Below are positions 1 through 6,505 of a stretch of DNA of 11,261 bases, piece by piece. Under the pieces are notes generated by a model. That model was not told the DNA's origin. It saw only the letters and a list, made by a program, of their open reading frames with translations, and searched no databases. A program made the translations under genes and the position numbers. This DNA comes from CAYRWM01 sp964428055 (lineage in GTDB: Bacteria > Bacillota > Clostridia > Christensenellales > Christensenellaceae). The number at the start of each line of letters is the position of its first letter. The stretch's first letter is position 1. Location of the stretch: positions 1-11,261 of the forward strand of contig CAYRWM010000047.1 of the NCBI GenBank assembly GCA_964428055.1, read 5' to 3'.

Positions 1-3
1 TCA

Positions 4-25
4 CCTCCTAAAAAATATTATAGCA
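4..25 (-). promoter_or_regulatory. Promoter core and Shine-Dalgarno of a gene off the left edge
   Basis: On the minus strand there is a perfect TATAAT (22 down to 17) preceded by TGC (25-23), which makes an extended -10 element. A full AGGAGG ribosome binding site follows at 9-4. The start codon must lie just outside the window. No good -35 box is visible, and the place where it would fall is occupied by the terminator hairpin at 36-60. If the -10 is used, the leader before the ribosome binding site is almost nil. The identity of the gene cannot be told. Confidence 0.6.
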
Positions 26-29
26 CTAA

Positions 30-66
30 AAAAATGTAGACACTCTTTTTAAGTGTCTACTTTTAT
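30..66. terminator. Bidirectional intrinsic terminator after rsfS
   Basis: GTAGACACT (36-44) and AGTGTCTAC (52-60) form a perfect 9-bp stem around a 7-base loop. On the minus strand the stem is followed by a run of seven T (complement of 28-34), which ends the nadD-yqeK-rsfS transcript. On the plus strand it is followed by TTTTATTTT (61 onward), so it can also stop transcription coming from the left. Confidence 0.85.
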
Positions 67-115
67 TTTACCAGTGCAGTCACATGACCGGCGGCTGTTT
101 GTTATTTAAGGGTAT

Positions 116-469
116 TTAAGCTTCGGGACCGTAATCCATACAGTTCTCTTCGTCAGCCCACAGTCTTTCCAGCTGATAGAACTCGCGCTCGTCGTTATGG
201 AAAACATGTACAAGAACATCTCCGAAATCCAGGACAGCCCATCTTCCCTCGCGTACGCCCTCTATCCTGCTCGGCGGAAAACCGGCCTCGGCAGTCTTGG
301 CTTCCAGTTCGTCTGCTATCGTCATAACGAGTGTGGACGATGACGCTGATGTTATCACAAAGTAATCGGACACTATCGTCTTGTCCGCGACATAGATTAT
401 CTTTATATCCTGTCCCTTTTTGTCAGCGATTATATCAGCGATATCCTTAACCTTTTTGGGTATTTCCAT
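116..469 (-). CDS. rsfS: Ribosomal silencing factor RsfS
   Basis: RsfS family (DUF143, Iojap/YbeB-like), 117 residues, the usual full length. Family members bind ribosomal protein uL14 on the large subunit and block subunit joining, lowering translation when nutrients are short. Family-typical stretches are visible: DYFVI (35-39), GRWAVLDFGDVLVHVF (75-90) and REFYQLERLW (95-104). The start is supported by AGGAGG at 481-476, six bases upstream. That ribosome binding site overlaps the yqeK stop codon (482-480), so the two genes are almost certainly co-transcribed and may be translationally coupled. It is the last gene of the nadD-yqeK-rsfS operon and is followed by the terminator at 36-60. The stretch 61-115 holds no gene. 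Confidence 0.95.
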   Translation of the reverse strand: MEIPKKVKDIADIIADKKGQDIKIIYVADKTIVSDYFVITSASSSTLVMTIADELEAKTAEAGFPPSRIEGVREGRWAVLDFGDVLVHVFHNDEREFYQLERLWADEENCMDYGPEA

Positions 470-479
470 TTATATCCTC

Positions 480-1046
480 CTATTTTTTACGTCCAACGAG
501 TTCCTTAATCTCATTATATGCCAGGTTCGTGTTTTCGTCTATGGGAAGATCCCTCTTTTTAAGATTGTTGACAGTGCTCTCAAGACTCAGGAGCATAGCC
601 TCGTCAAGATCCTCTTCCGAAACTCTCCTCAGCTCATCCACGTAGTAAAAATGCCTCATGGGTTCGGTTGCATCGGCGAGATAAATAATCTTCTGGAGCT
701 TTGTCATTCCCAGAGCCCCGGTCGTGTGCGTGCGCACCGCGTCGATAATATCCTTATCATCCGTTATATGATGCTCTTTTATATATTCGGCTCCTGTCAG
801 CTGATGCATGGTCTTGTGCGATACCGTGGGGGTTATACCGTACTTTTTCGCGAGTTCGTCATTGTCCATACACTTCGTTATGTCGTGGATGAGCCCTGCG
901 AAACCGGCTTTTTCCTTATCCACACCGTGCAGACCGGCCAAAAGAATCGCCCTTTTTTCAGTCTCCAGACTGTGTTCGTATTTTTCTTCGCTCAGGTTTT
1001 CCTTAAGGAGCTCAAGTATCTTACTCCTGTCCTTTATATAGTCCAT
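480..1046 (-). CDS. yqeK: YqeK, HD-domain diadenosine tetraphosphate hydrolase
   Basis: A 188-residue HD-superfamily protein matching the YqeK family, whose characterised members cleave Ap4A symmetrically to two ADP using a di-metal centre. Candidate metal ligands seen are H25 (in YEHS), H54-D55 (LIHDI), H81, H107 (THTTG) and D125 (in IIYLADATEP). The THTTG and IIYLAD..EP segments are typical of YqeK rather than of other HD enzymes. The start codon lies inside nadD: the two reading frames overlap by 26 bases, and upstream there is only a weak AAAGGA about 13 bases away, which suggests translation coupled to nadD. The stop codon sits within the rsfS ribosome binding site. The position between nadD and rsfS is the classic Firmicutes arrangement. 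The cytosolic role is in dinucleotide clearance and stress. Confidence 0.92.
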   Translation of the reverse strand: MDYIKDRSKILELLKENLSEEKYEHSLETEKRAILLAGLHGVDKEKAGFAGLIHDITKCMDNDELAKKYGITPTVSHKTMHQLTGAEYIKEHHITDDKDIIDAVRTHTTGALGMTKLQKIIYLADATEPMRHFYYVDELRRVSEEDLDEAMLLSLESTVNNLKKRDLPIDENTNLAYNEIKELVGRKK

Positions 1047-1686
1047 TCTTATCGATGTATTCCTTTACTTTTGTATCCAGCAGTCCTTCGGTGTCCTCTC
1101 CCGCGGCTATCATATCTCTTATGCGCGTGGAGCTTATATCAGGTCCCATCGCATCTGACAGACGTATGTCGGCTCCGTATCTGTCCTTGAGCCTCGCCGC
1201 CATGCGCATGTTGTCCAGACGCGACCTTCCGGGCCGTCCTATGCATATGAACGAAGTCAGGCGCATAAGCTCCTCGGGATCCTTCCAGCCTTCGAGTTCA
1301 TAGAGCGTATCCGCACCGATTATATAGTGCAGGTTGTCGTGCGGATAAAGCCCGCGGAGGATCTTCATCGTGTCCACGGTATATATCTTTCCCGTTCTCT
1401 TAAGTTCGATATCCGAGGGGATGATGAAACCGCGCGAAGAACAGGCAAGGCAGGCCATCTCGTACCTCTGCCTGGCACTCGCCATATCGCTCCTCTTCTT
1501 GTGCGGCGGATCGCCGCTCACCATAATGAGCACGGAAGACAGGGAGAATTCCATGAAGACTCTCTCTGCAATCTCTATGTGTCCTCTGTGTATGGGATCG
1601 AATGTGCCTCCGAGTATGCCTATATCCGAAGCCGGATATTTTTTGCTGAGACCGCGCGTTCCCGCGTAAACGTCGTTCATGTTCAT
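1021..1686 (-). CDS. nadD: Nicotinate-nucleotide adenylyltransferase NadD
   Basis: Transfers AMP from ATP to nicotinate mononucleotide to give deamido-NAD, a late step common to de novo and salvage NAD synthesis. It is a cytosolic nucleotidyltransferase of the HIGH superfamily. The nucleotide-binding motif GGTFDPIHRGH is at residues 26-36, PPHK at 60-63, IGADTL at 123-128, and the C-terminal ISSTRIR signature at 184-190. Length is 221 residues, slightly above average because about 20 residues precede the first beta strand. Start candidates are ATG at 1686 and ATG at 1680. Neither has a Shine-Dalgarno sequence, and a perfect TATAAT (1698-1693) lies so close that the transcript could begin at the start codon. 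It is the first gene of the operon and overlaps yqeK by 26 bases. Confidence 0.95.
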   Translation of the reverse strand: MNMNDVYAGTRGLSKKYPASDIGILGGTFDPIHRGHIEIAERVFMEFSLSSVLIMVSGDPPHKKRSDMASARQRYEMACLACSSRGFIIPSDIELKRTGKIYTVDTMKILRGLYPHDNLHYIIGADTLYELEGWKDPEELMRLTSFICIGRPGRSRLDNMRMAARLKDRYGADIRLSDAMGPDISSTRIRDMIAAGEDTEGLLDTKVKEYIDKNGLYKGQE

Positions 1687-1698
1687 GCATATATTATA
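1687..1698 (-). promoter_or_regulatory. Candidate nadD operon promoter core (-10 only)
   Basis: TATAAT reads on the minus strand at 1698-1693. Six bases separate it from the ATG at 1686, so the predicted transcription start coincides with the start codon. The sequence 17 bases upstream (TTTTAA) matches the -35 consensus at only three positions. The nadD operon needs a promoter in this 124-base gap because proS runs the other way, and this is the best core I see. The rest of the gap belongs to the proS promoter. Confidence 0.45.
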
Positions 1699-1743
1699 AG
1701 TCTTTTACGCTTCAATTAAAAGACGCATGAAAAGGGCTGCTCC

Positions 1744-1804
1744 TTGCAAGCCCATATAAACGATGTTATAATTATTAATCGTTGAAATTACAAATATTAA
1801 GGAG
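1744..1804 (+). promoter_or_regulatory. proS promoter and ribosome binding site
   Basis: TTGCAA (1744-1749), a 17-base spacer, and TATAAT (1767-1772) with TGT immediately upstream (extended -10) make a strong housekeeping-sigma promoter. Transcription should start near 1779, giving a leader of about 30 bases. AAGGAG at 1799-1804, six bases before the ATG at 1811, is the ribosome binding site. Confidence 0.8.
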
Positions 1805-1810
1805 CTCGAT

Positions 1811-3256
1811 ATGGGTAAGGAAACAAATTTCGTTGAGAATATAACGCCCCAGAGTGAGGACTTTTCCCGTTGGTACACCGACGTCATAATGCAGACCAAA
1901 CTGGTCGATTATTCCGACGTCAAAGGCTGCATGGTGATCAGGGAATACGGATACGGCATCTGGGAGCTCATCCAGAAGGAAATGGATATGCGTTTCAAAA
2001 AGACAGGACACAAGAACGCGTATTTCCCGCTCCTTATCCCGGAATCACTCCTTAAGAAGGAAGCCGAGCACGTAGAAGGCTTCGCCCCGGAAGTCGCATG
2101 GGTCACAAACGGCGGCGAAGAAAAACTCACGGAGCGTCTTGCAATAAGGCCTACTTCAGAGACTATAATCTGCTCCATGTACGCCAAATGGGTACAGAGC
2201 TACAGGGATCTGCCTCTGCTCCTCAACCAGTGGTGCAACGTTCTGCGCTGGGAAAAGAGCACGCGCCCGTTCTTAAGAACGTCCGAGTTCCTCTGGCAGG
2301 AAGGCCATACGGTCCACGCGACTCAGGAAGAAGCTGAGGCAGAGACAGTCCGCATGCTCGGAGTATACAGGGACTTCGCCGAGAACGTCCTTGCCATACC
2401 GGTCATAACAGGCGTAAAGAGCGAAAAGGAAAAATTCGCTGGCGCCGTTCATACATACACCATGGAAGCGCTCATGCTCGACGGCAAGGCGCTGCAGATG
2501 GGAACATCGCACAATCTGGGACAGAACTTCGCCAAGGGATTCGGCATACAGTTCCTGGACAAGGACAGCCAGCTCAAATACCCCTGGCAGACATCATGGG
2601 GAACATCCACCCGCATGATAGGCGGTCTCATAATGACTCACGGAGATGAGAGAGGTCTTAAACTCCCGCCTAAAGTCGCTCCCGTACAGTGCATAATTGT
2701 GCCCATAGCTTTTCATAAGGAAGGTGTGCTGGAAAAGGCCCGCGAGATACTCGGGACCCTGCTCGATGCAGGCATCAGGGCGGAGCTGGACGACCGCGAT
2801 CAGTCACCCGGCTGGAAGTTCAACGAATGGGAGCTTAAGGGCGTTCCGGTAAGACTGGAAGTCGGCCCCAGGGACATAGAGAACGGTCAGGTTGTACTCG
2901 CGAGACGTGATACACACGAAAAGATAACATGCCCCATCGAGAATGTAGCGGAGACGATCACAAAGCTCATGGAGGATATTCACAAGACCATGTTCGATAT
3001 GGCGCTCAAATTCCGCGAAGAGCACACTTTCAAGGCAACCAACTGGGAAGATTTCCTTTCGGCAGTCAATGAGAGACACGGCGTCGTTAAGGCGATGTGG
3101 TGCGGCGACACGGAATGCGAGAACGCTATCAAGGAAGAGACAGGCATAACGACCAGATGCATACCGTTTGAGAATGAACAGGAACACCTGGGAGATGTCT
3201 GCGTCCATTGCGGAAAACCCGCCAAGTACATGACGGTGTTCGCAAAAGCTTACTGA
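1811..3256 (+). CDS. proS: Prolyl-tRNA synthetase, type 3 (ProS)
   Basis: Class II aminoacyl-tRNA synthetase that activates proline with ATP and loads tRNA-Pro in the cytosol; 481 residues. Seen in order: RPTSE (113-117); motif 2 with RWEKSTRPFLRTSEF (146-160) leading into LWQEGH (161-166); motif 3 in GTSTRMIGGLIMTHGDERG (264-282); an anticodon-binding domain from about 290; and a C-terminal domain with C431, C436, C464 and C467 (plus C450), a likely zinc site. The protein ends in Tyr, as type 3 enzymes characteristically do; in the Thermus enzyme this terminal Tyr reaches towards the active site. There is no room for the bacterial-type editing insertion domain between motifs 2 and 3. The start is set by AAGGAG at 1799-1804. 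A terminator follows at once and the YmfI-like gene lies just beyond it. Confidence 0.97.
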   Translation: MGKETNFVENITPQSEDFSRWYTDVIMQTKLVDYSDVKGCMVIREYGYGIWELIQKEMDMRFKKTGHKNAYFPLLIPESLLKKEAEHVEGFAPEVAWVTNGGEEKLTERLAIRPTSETIICSMYAKWVQSYRDLPLLLNQWCNVLRWEKSTRPFLRTSEFLWQEGHTVHATQEEAEAETVRMLGVYRDFAENVLAIPVITGVKSEKEKFAGAVHTYTMEALMLDGKALQMGTSHNLGQNFAKGFGIQFLDKDSQLKYPWQTSWGTSTRMIGGLIMTHGDERGLKLPPKVAPVQCIIVPIAFHKEGVLEKAREILGTLLDAGIRAELDDRDQSPGWKFNEWELKGVPVRLEVGPRDIENGQVVLARRDTHEKITCPIENVAETITKLMEDIHKTMFDMALKFREEHTFKATNWEDFLSAVNERHGVVKAMWCGDTECENAIKEETGITTRCIPFENEQEHLGDVCVHCGKPAKYMTVFAKAY

Positions 3257-3263
3257 TATGAGG

Positions 3264-3284
3264 GCGGCCGCACGGCCGCTTTTT
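3264..3284 (+). terminator. Intrinsic terminator after proS
   Basis: GCGGCC (3264-3269) pairs with GGCCGC (3274-3279) around the loop GCAC, followed by TTTTT (3280-3284). The stem is entirely G-C. It begins only seven bases after the proS stop codon, and its T run ends 11 bases before the ATG of the next gene, so readthrough is the only evident way for that gene to be transcribed. Confidence 0.8.
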
Positions 3285-3295
3285 GTTTGAGGATC

Positions 3296-4021
3296 ATGAA
3301 GAGCAGAACAGTACTAATAACGGGAGCTTCCGGCGGCATAGGCACCGCGGCAGCGGAGGCTTTCGCGGAAAAAGGATACAACCTGATACTGCAGTATAAC
3401 AGCCGCAGCGCGGAAGAACTGTCAGAAAAGCTTAAAGGCCGCGGCGTTTCTGCCTGCGCCATTAAAGCAGACCTTTCCCGGCAGCCGGATATAGAAAAAC
3501 TCGCGGGGGAAGCAAAAGACGTTTACTGCGGCATTGATGTTCTCGTCAACTGCGCAGGCACGGCTTTATACGAGATGTTCACCGATACGGACAGGGAGAA
3601 GTGGAACCGGGTCCTTGACGTCAACCTCACATCCGCCGCGATGCTCACGAGAGAGATCGTGCCGGCAATGATAAAAAGACAGAGCGGCTGCGTAATAAAC
3701 GTTTCATCGATCTGGGGTGAAACGGGCGGTTCCATGGAAGTTGCCTACTCCGCGTCAAAGGCAGGACTTATCGGATTCACAAGGGCACTGGCAAAGGAAC
3801 TGGCACCCTCCGGCATAAGGGTCAACGCCGTATCGCCCGGGCCTGTGGACACCGCAATGATGGATATGTTCCCGGAGGATGAAAAAAAAGAGATCGCAGA
3901 TTCGATCCCCATGGGCAGATTCGCCGCACCGGACGAAATAGCTAAGAGCATAGTGTTTCTCGCCGAAGCGGATTATATAACAGGATATGTCTTAAGTATA
4001 AACGGAGGAGCTCAGGTTTGA
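3296..4021 (+). CDS. ymfI: SDR-family reductase, probably EF-P 5-aminopentanone reductase (YmfI-like)
   Basis: A 241-residue classical short-chain dehydrogenase. Seen: the cofactor-binding TGASGGIG (9-16), NCAG (85-88) in place of the usual NNAG, and the catalytic set N110, S138, Y151 and K155 (YSASK). The stretch SSIWGETGGSMEVAYSASK (137-155) resembles the YmfI group, which in Bacillus subtilis reduces the 5-aminopentanone modification on elongation factor P, rather than fatty-acid FabG; that assignment is inference. FabG or another oxoacyl reductase is the alternative, although no fatty-acid synthesis genes are near. I chose ATG 3296 (GAGG three bases upstream, rather close). An in-frame TTG at 3287 would add three residues but falls against the proS terminator. 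The stop codon is buried in the next terminator stem. The neighbour proS fits a role in proline translation. Confidence 0.75.
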   Translation: MKSRTVLITGASGGIGTAAAEAFAEKGYNLILQYNSRSAEELSEKLKGRGVSACAIKADLSRQPDIEKLAGEAKDVYCGIDVLVNCAGTALYEMFTDTDREKWNRVLDVNLTSAAMLTREIVPAMIKRQSGCVINVSSIWGETGGSMEVAYSASKAGLIGFTRALAKELAPSGIRVNAVSPGPVDTAMMDMFPEDEKKEIADSIPMGRFAAPDEIAKSIVFLAEADYITGYVLSINGGAQV

Positions 4022-4031
4022 GCTCCTTTTT
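4007..4031 (+). terminator. Terminator overlapping the dehydrogenase stop codon
   Basis: GGAGCTCA (4007-4014) pairs perfectly with TGAGCTCC (4019-4026) across a GGTT loop, followed by TTTTT (4027-4031). The TGA stop of the upstream gene (4019-4021) is the first codon of the descending arm, so the last coding bases form the ascending arm. The final T is shared with the birA stop codon on the other strand. In the minus direction no T run follows, so it works for the plus strand only. Confidence 0.85.
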
Positions 4032-4972
4032 CATATGACCTTTATCGAGATATCACCGGATATCAGAACATCCTTTTCCCCGTCAGGATATTCCACCATC
4101 AGATTTCCGGAATCATTAATACCGACGGCCTTTGCGGTCCTGCCGGTCTCGGCTATCTCTATCTCGCGGCCTATTACGCAGCTGTGAGCGCGGTAGATCT
4201 CAAGGACCTCCCCGTCGCTGAGTGACATGAGCAGCTCCGATACTCTTGCTACCAGCCGGTTCACATCAGTCTTTCCCAGACTTGCGGCTTTACTCTCTAT
4301 CTCCTCCGGGAAATCGTCAGTCGATATGTTTATGCCGATCCCGACCAGCATATATCTGATCTGACTGCTCTCCATGCTGAGTGCCGCTTCGGAGAGTATG
4401 CCGCATACCTTTTTGCTGCCAATGTATATATCATTGACCCATTTGATACCGGATTCGACGCCGCACAGTTCCCTAACGGCCATATCAACGGCGACCGCCG
4501 CTCTCGGGGTGACCATATCCGATGCGCCGAACGGACAGTCCCTGCCGATGAGCACGCTGAAGTATACTCCTGTATCGAGAGGCGAATAGAATGAACGGCC
4601 TTTCCGCCCTTTGCCTGCAGTCTGCCGTCTGGCCATGACCAGAGTCCTGACGGGAGCTCCCTTTTCTGCAAGGCGCTTCAGCTCATCATTTGTCGAATCT
4701 ATCTCGTCGTAGAGCAGAACGTTCCACCCGGGACCGAGATACTCCTCGACAGCCTGTTTGACCAGCCTGTCTCCTGTCCCGAGACTGTACCCCCGTCCGT
4801 GTACGCTCTTAATCTCATACCCGTCCTCCTGAAGGCTCTTTATTACCTTCCAGACATATGCTCTGGAAACGCCGAGCTCCCCAGCCAGCTGTTCGCCCGA
4901 TATATATCCCCCGCTGTTTTTCTGGAGCAGCGAGAGCATGCTTTCCTTTGTATCGCCTTTCTTCATAATCAT
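4031..4972 (-). CDS. birA: Bifunctional biotin ligase and biotin-operon repressor BirA
   Basis: Joins biotin through biotinyl-5'-AMP to lysine of acceptor proteins such as acyl-CoA carboxylase subunits. Forms with a DNA-binding domain also repress biotin genes. Seen: an N-terminal helix-turn-helix (about residues 10-60, with GYISGEQLAGELGVS), then the catalytic domain with DSTN (92-95), the biotinyl-AMP loop GKGRKGR (120-126), KWVNDI (177-182) and GILSE (191-195), and a small C-terminal domain; 313 residues, normal for the two-domain class. ATG 4972 is preferred because GGTGAT lies seven bases upstream; ATG 4966 is the alternative. The longer reading frame reaching 5008 starts without support. 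It is convergent with the dehydrogenase gene and divergent from gltA. No biotin genes are present in the window, so its repressor targets lie elsewhere. Confidence 0.95.
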   Translation of the reverse strand: MIMKKGDTKESMLSLLQKNSGGYISGEQLAGELGVSRAYVWKVIKSLQEDGYEIKSVHGRGYSLGTGDRLVKQAVEEYLGPGWNVLLYDEIDSTNDELKRLAEKGAPVRTLVMARRQTAGKGRKGRSFYSPLDTGVYFSVLIGRDCPFGASDMVTPRAAVAVDMAVRELCGVESGIKWVNDIYIGSKKVCGILSEAALSMESSQIRYMLVGIGINISTDDFPEEIESKAASLGKTDVNRLVARVSELLMSLSDGEVLEIYRAHSCVIGREIEIAETGRTAKAVGINDSGNLMVEYPDGEKDVLISGDISIKVI

Positions 4973-5002
4973 AATTATATCACCCGCAAAAAGGCCTGAC
5001 CA

Positions 5003-5057
5003 TTGCAAAATCGGATGTTCTGTGGTATATTATAGTTTCCAAAAACTGATAAGGAGG
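5003..5057 (+). promoter_or_regulatory. gltA promoter and ribosome binding site
   Basis: TTGCAA (5003-5008), a 17-base spacer, and TATATT (5026-5031) preceded by TGG form an extended -10 promoter of the same design as that of proS. The leader is about 30 bases. AAGGAGG at 5051-5057 lies nine bases before the ATG at 5067. The -10 overlaps a minus-strand TATAAT that may serve birA. Confidence 0.75.
5029..5034 (-). promoter_or_regulatory. Possible birA -10 element
   Basis: On the minus strand 5034-5029 reads TATAAT, a perfect -10, which would give birA a leader of about 50 bases ending in the GGTGAT ribosome binding site. The expected -35 position reads CCTCCT and does not match consensus. The element shares bases 5029-5031 with the gltA -10. 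Confidence 0.35.
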
Positions 5058-5066
5058 ATCAGACAA

Positions 5067-6428
5067 ATGATAGACATCGACAAACATACCGATTATATCA
5101 AAAAGTACAGCAAAACAGCTGCAGACGCATGCATTATCGATCCTGCTCTTTATCAGCGGTACGCGGTAAAAAGAGGATTGAGAGATATCAGCGGCAAGGG
5201 CGTTCTGGCCGGCCTCACTGAGATCGCCGAGATCAGGGCTTATATCATCTCCGAAGATGAGATGGTCCCCTGTCAGGGAAAACTGTTCTACCGCGGCATG
5301 AACATAAAGCACATAACAAACGGCTTCCTCTCCGACAACAGGTTCGGATTCGAGGAGATATGCTATCTGCTCCTGTTCGGTTCGCTTCCGAACAAGACAC
5401 AGCTCAGCGAGTTCTGCGATGTCCTGGGTGATTTCCGTGTCATGAAGCACGGGTTTGTCCGCGACATAATAATGAAATCGCCGTCAAAGGATATAATGAA
5501 CTCCATGGCAAGGAGTGTACTCGCTCTGTACAGCCTCGATGACAACCCTGACGACACGAGTCCCGAGAATGTCCTGAGGCAGTGTCTGGAGCTCATAGCG
5601 CGCTTCCCTATGTGCGCTGTTTACGGATATCAGGCTCACAGGCACTACCACCTGAACGAGAGCTTCTACATCCATAATCCCGTGAAGGGGTATTCAACGG
5701 CACAGAACATACTGCACATGCTGAGACCTGATTCCACGTTCACGGATTATGAAGCAAAGATGCTGGATCTCGCACTCGTACTCCATGCGGAGCACGGCGG
5801 CGGCAACAACTCGACTTTTACGACACATGTTGTCACGTCCAGCGGTACAGATACATATGCCACTATGGCTGCGGCACTGGGCTCTCTTAAAGGACCCAAG
5901 CACGGCGGCGCCAACATCAAGGTCGTGAAGATGATGCAGGATCTTAAGGAGAACGTGCATGACTGGACCGATGATGACGAGATAACGGCTTATCTTGAGA
6001 AAGTGCTGAGAAAAGAAGCTTTCGATAAGATGGGGCTCATATACGGCATGGGGCACGCGGTCTATTCGCTGTCGGATCCGAGATCCGAGATCTTCAAGAA
6101 GCATATTCAGAAGCTCGCCGAGGAAAAGGGCAGGATGGACGAGTTCGCCCTGTATCAGAAAGTTGAGAGACTGGCTCCCGAGACTATAGCAAGGGAGAGA
6201 AAGATGTACAAAGGCATATCGGCCAATGTCGATTTCTACTCGGGCTTCGTATACAGCATGCTGGATCTTCCCCACGAGCTCTACACACCCATATTCGCAG
6301 TAGCAAGGGTGGCCGGTTGGAGCGCTCACAGGATAGAGGAGATCGTCAACGGCAGCAAGATCGTACGACCTGCCTACAAGAGCATAGCTCCTTTAAGGGA
6401 GTATGTTGAACTCAAAGACAGAAAGTAG
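5067..6428 (+). CDS. gltA: Citrate synthase
   Basis: Condenses acetyl-CoA with oxaloacetate to citrate, the entry step of the citric acid cycle; in anaerobes it mainly serves the partial cycle leading to 2-oxoglutarate and glutamate. It is 453 residues long. Catalytic elements are visible: H243 in AEHGGGNNSTFT, H279 in GPKHGGAN, H330 in YGMGHAVY, R339 in DPR, and D389 in NVDFYSG. H243, H279 and D389 correspond to the His274, His320 and Asp375 triad of the animal enzyme. This supports a true Si-type citrate synthase; 2-methylcitrate synthase activity cannot be excluded from sequence. ATG 5067 is chosen because of AAGGAGG at 5051-5057 and because the upstream in-frame extension runs through the promoter. 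It is monocistronic: its own promoter lies upstream and a strong terminator follows. No aconitase or isocitrate dehydrogenase gene is in the window. Confidence 0.95.
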   Translation: MIDIDKHTDYIKKYSKTAADACIIDPALYQRYAVKRGLRDISGKGVLAGLTEIAEIRAYIISEDEMVPCQGKLFYRGMNIKHITNGFLSDNRFGFEEICYLLLFGSLPNKTQLSEFCDVLGDFRVMKHGFVRDIIMKSPSKDIMNSMARSVLALYSLDDNPDDTSPENVLRQCLELIARFPMCAVYGYQAHRHYHLNESFYIHNPVKGYSTAQNILHMLRPDSTFTDYEAKMLDLALVLHAEHGGGNNSTFTTHVVTSSGTDTYATMAAALGSLKGPKHGGANIKVVKMMQDLKENVHDWTDDDEITAYLEKVLRKEAFDKMGLIYGMGHAVYSLSDPRSEIFKKHIQKLAEEKGRMDEFALYQKVERLAPETIARERKMYKGISANVDFYSGFVYSMLDLPHELYTPIFAVARVAGWSAHRIEEIVNGSKIVRPAYKSIAPLREYVELKDRK

Positions 6429-6441
6429 TCTTAAACCGAAG

Positions 6442-6470
6442 CAGGATCCTTTTAAGGATCCTGTTTTTTT
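6442..6470 (+). terminator. gltA terminator
   Basis: CAGGATCCT (6442-6450) pairs with AGGATCCTG (6455-6463), a perfect 9-bp stem with a four-base loop, followed by seven T (6464-6470). It starts 14 bases after the gltA stop codon and separates gltA from the folT unit. Confidence 0.92.
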
Positions 6471-6471
6471 A

Positions 6472-6500
6472 TTGATTTCGGACAAGCACCGATATATAAT
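6472..6500 (+). promoter_or_regulatory. Promoter of the riboswitch-folT transcript
   Basis: TTGATT (6472-6477), a 17-base spacer, and a perfect TATAAT (6495-6500). The predicted start, around 6507, falls on the first bases of riboswitch helix P1, so the RNA would begin almost exactly with the aptamer. The promoter starts two bases after the gltA terminator. Confidence 0.75.
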
Positions 6501-6505
6501 AATCC

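Noticed and set aside
420..1190. A 256-codon open frame on the plus strand
   Set aside because: It lies antisense to rsfS, yqeK and nadD, all of which have clear family motifs. Its product shows no recognisable domain and there is no ribosome binding site.
1731..1755. Imperfect hairpin GGGCTGC / GCAAGCCC before proS
   Set aside because: On the minus strand it is followed by TTTT and resembles a weak terminator, but no minus-strand gene feeds it. It overlaps the proS -35, the stem has a bulge, and it could be chance.
4938..5066. N-terminal extension of citrate synthase
   Set aside because: The extension crosses the birA start and the gltA promoter. ATG 5067 has a strong AAGGAGG nine bases upstream.
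5694..6329. A 211-codon open frame on the minus strand
   Set aside because: It is fully inside gltA on the other strand, where the catalytic motifs of citrate synthase are continuous. No start signal.
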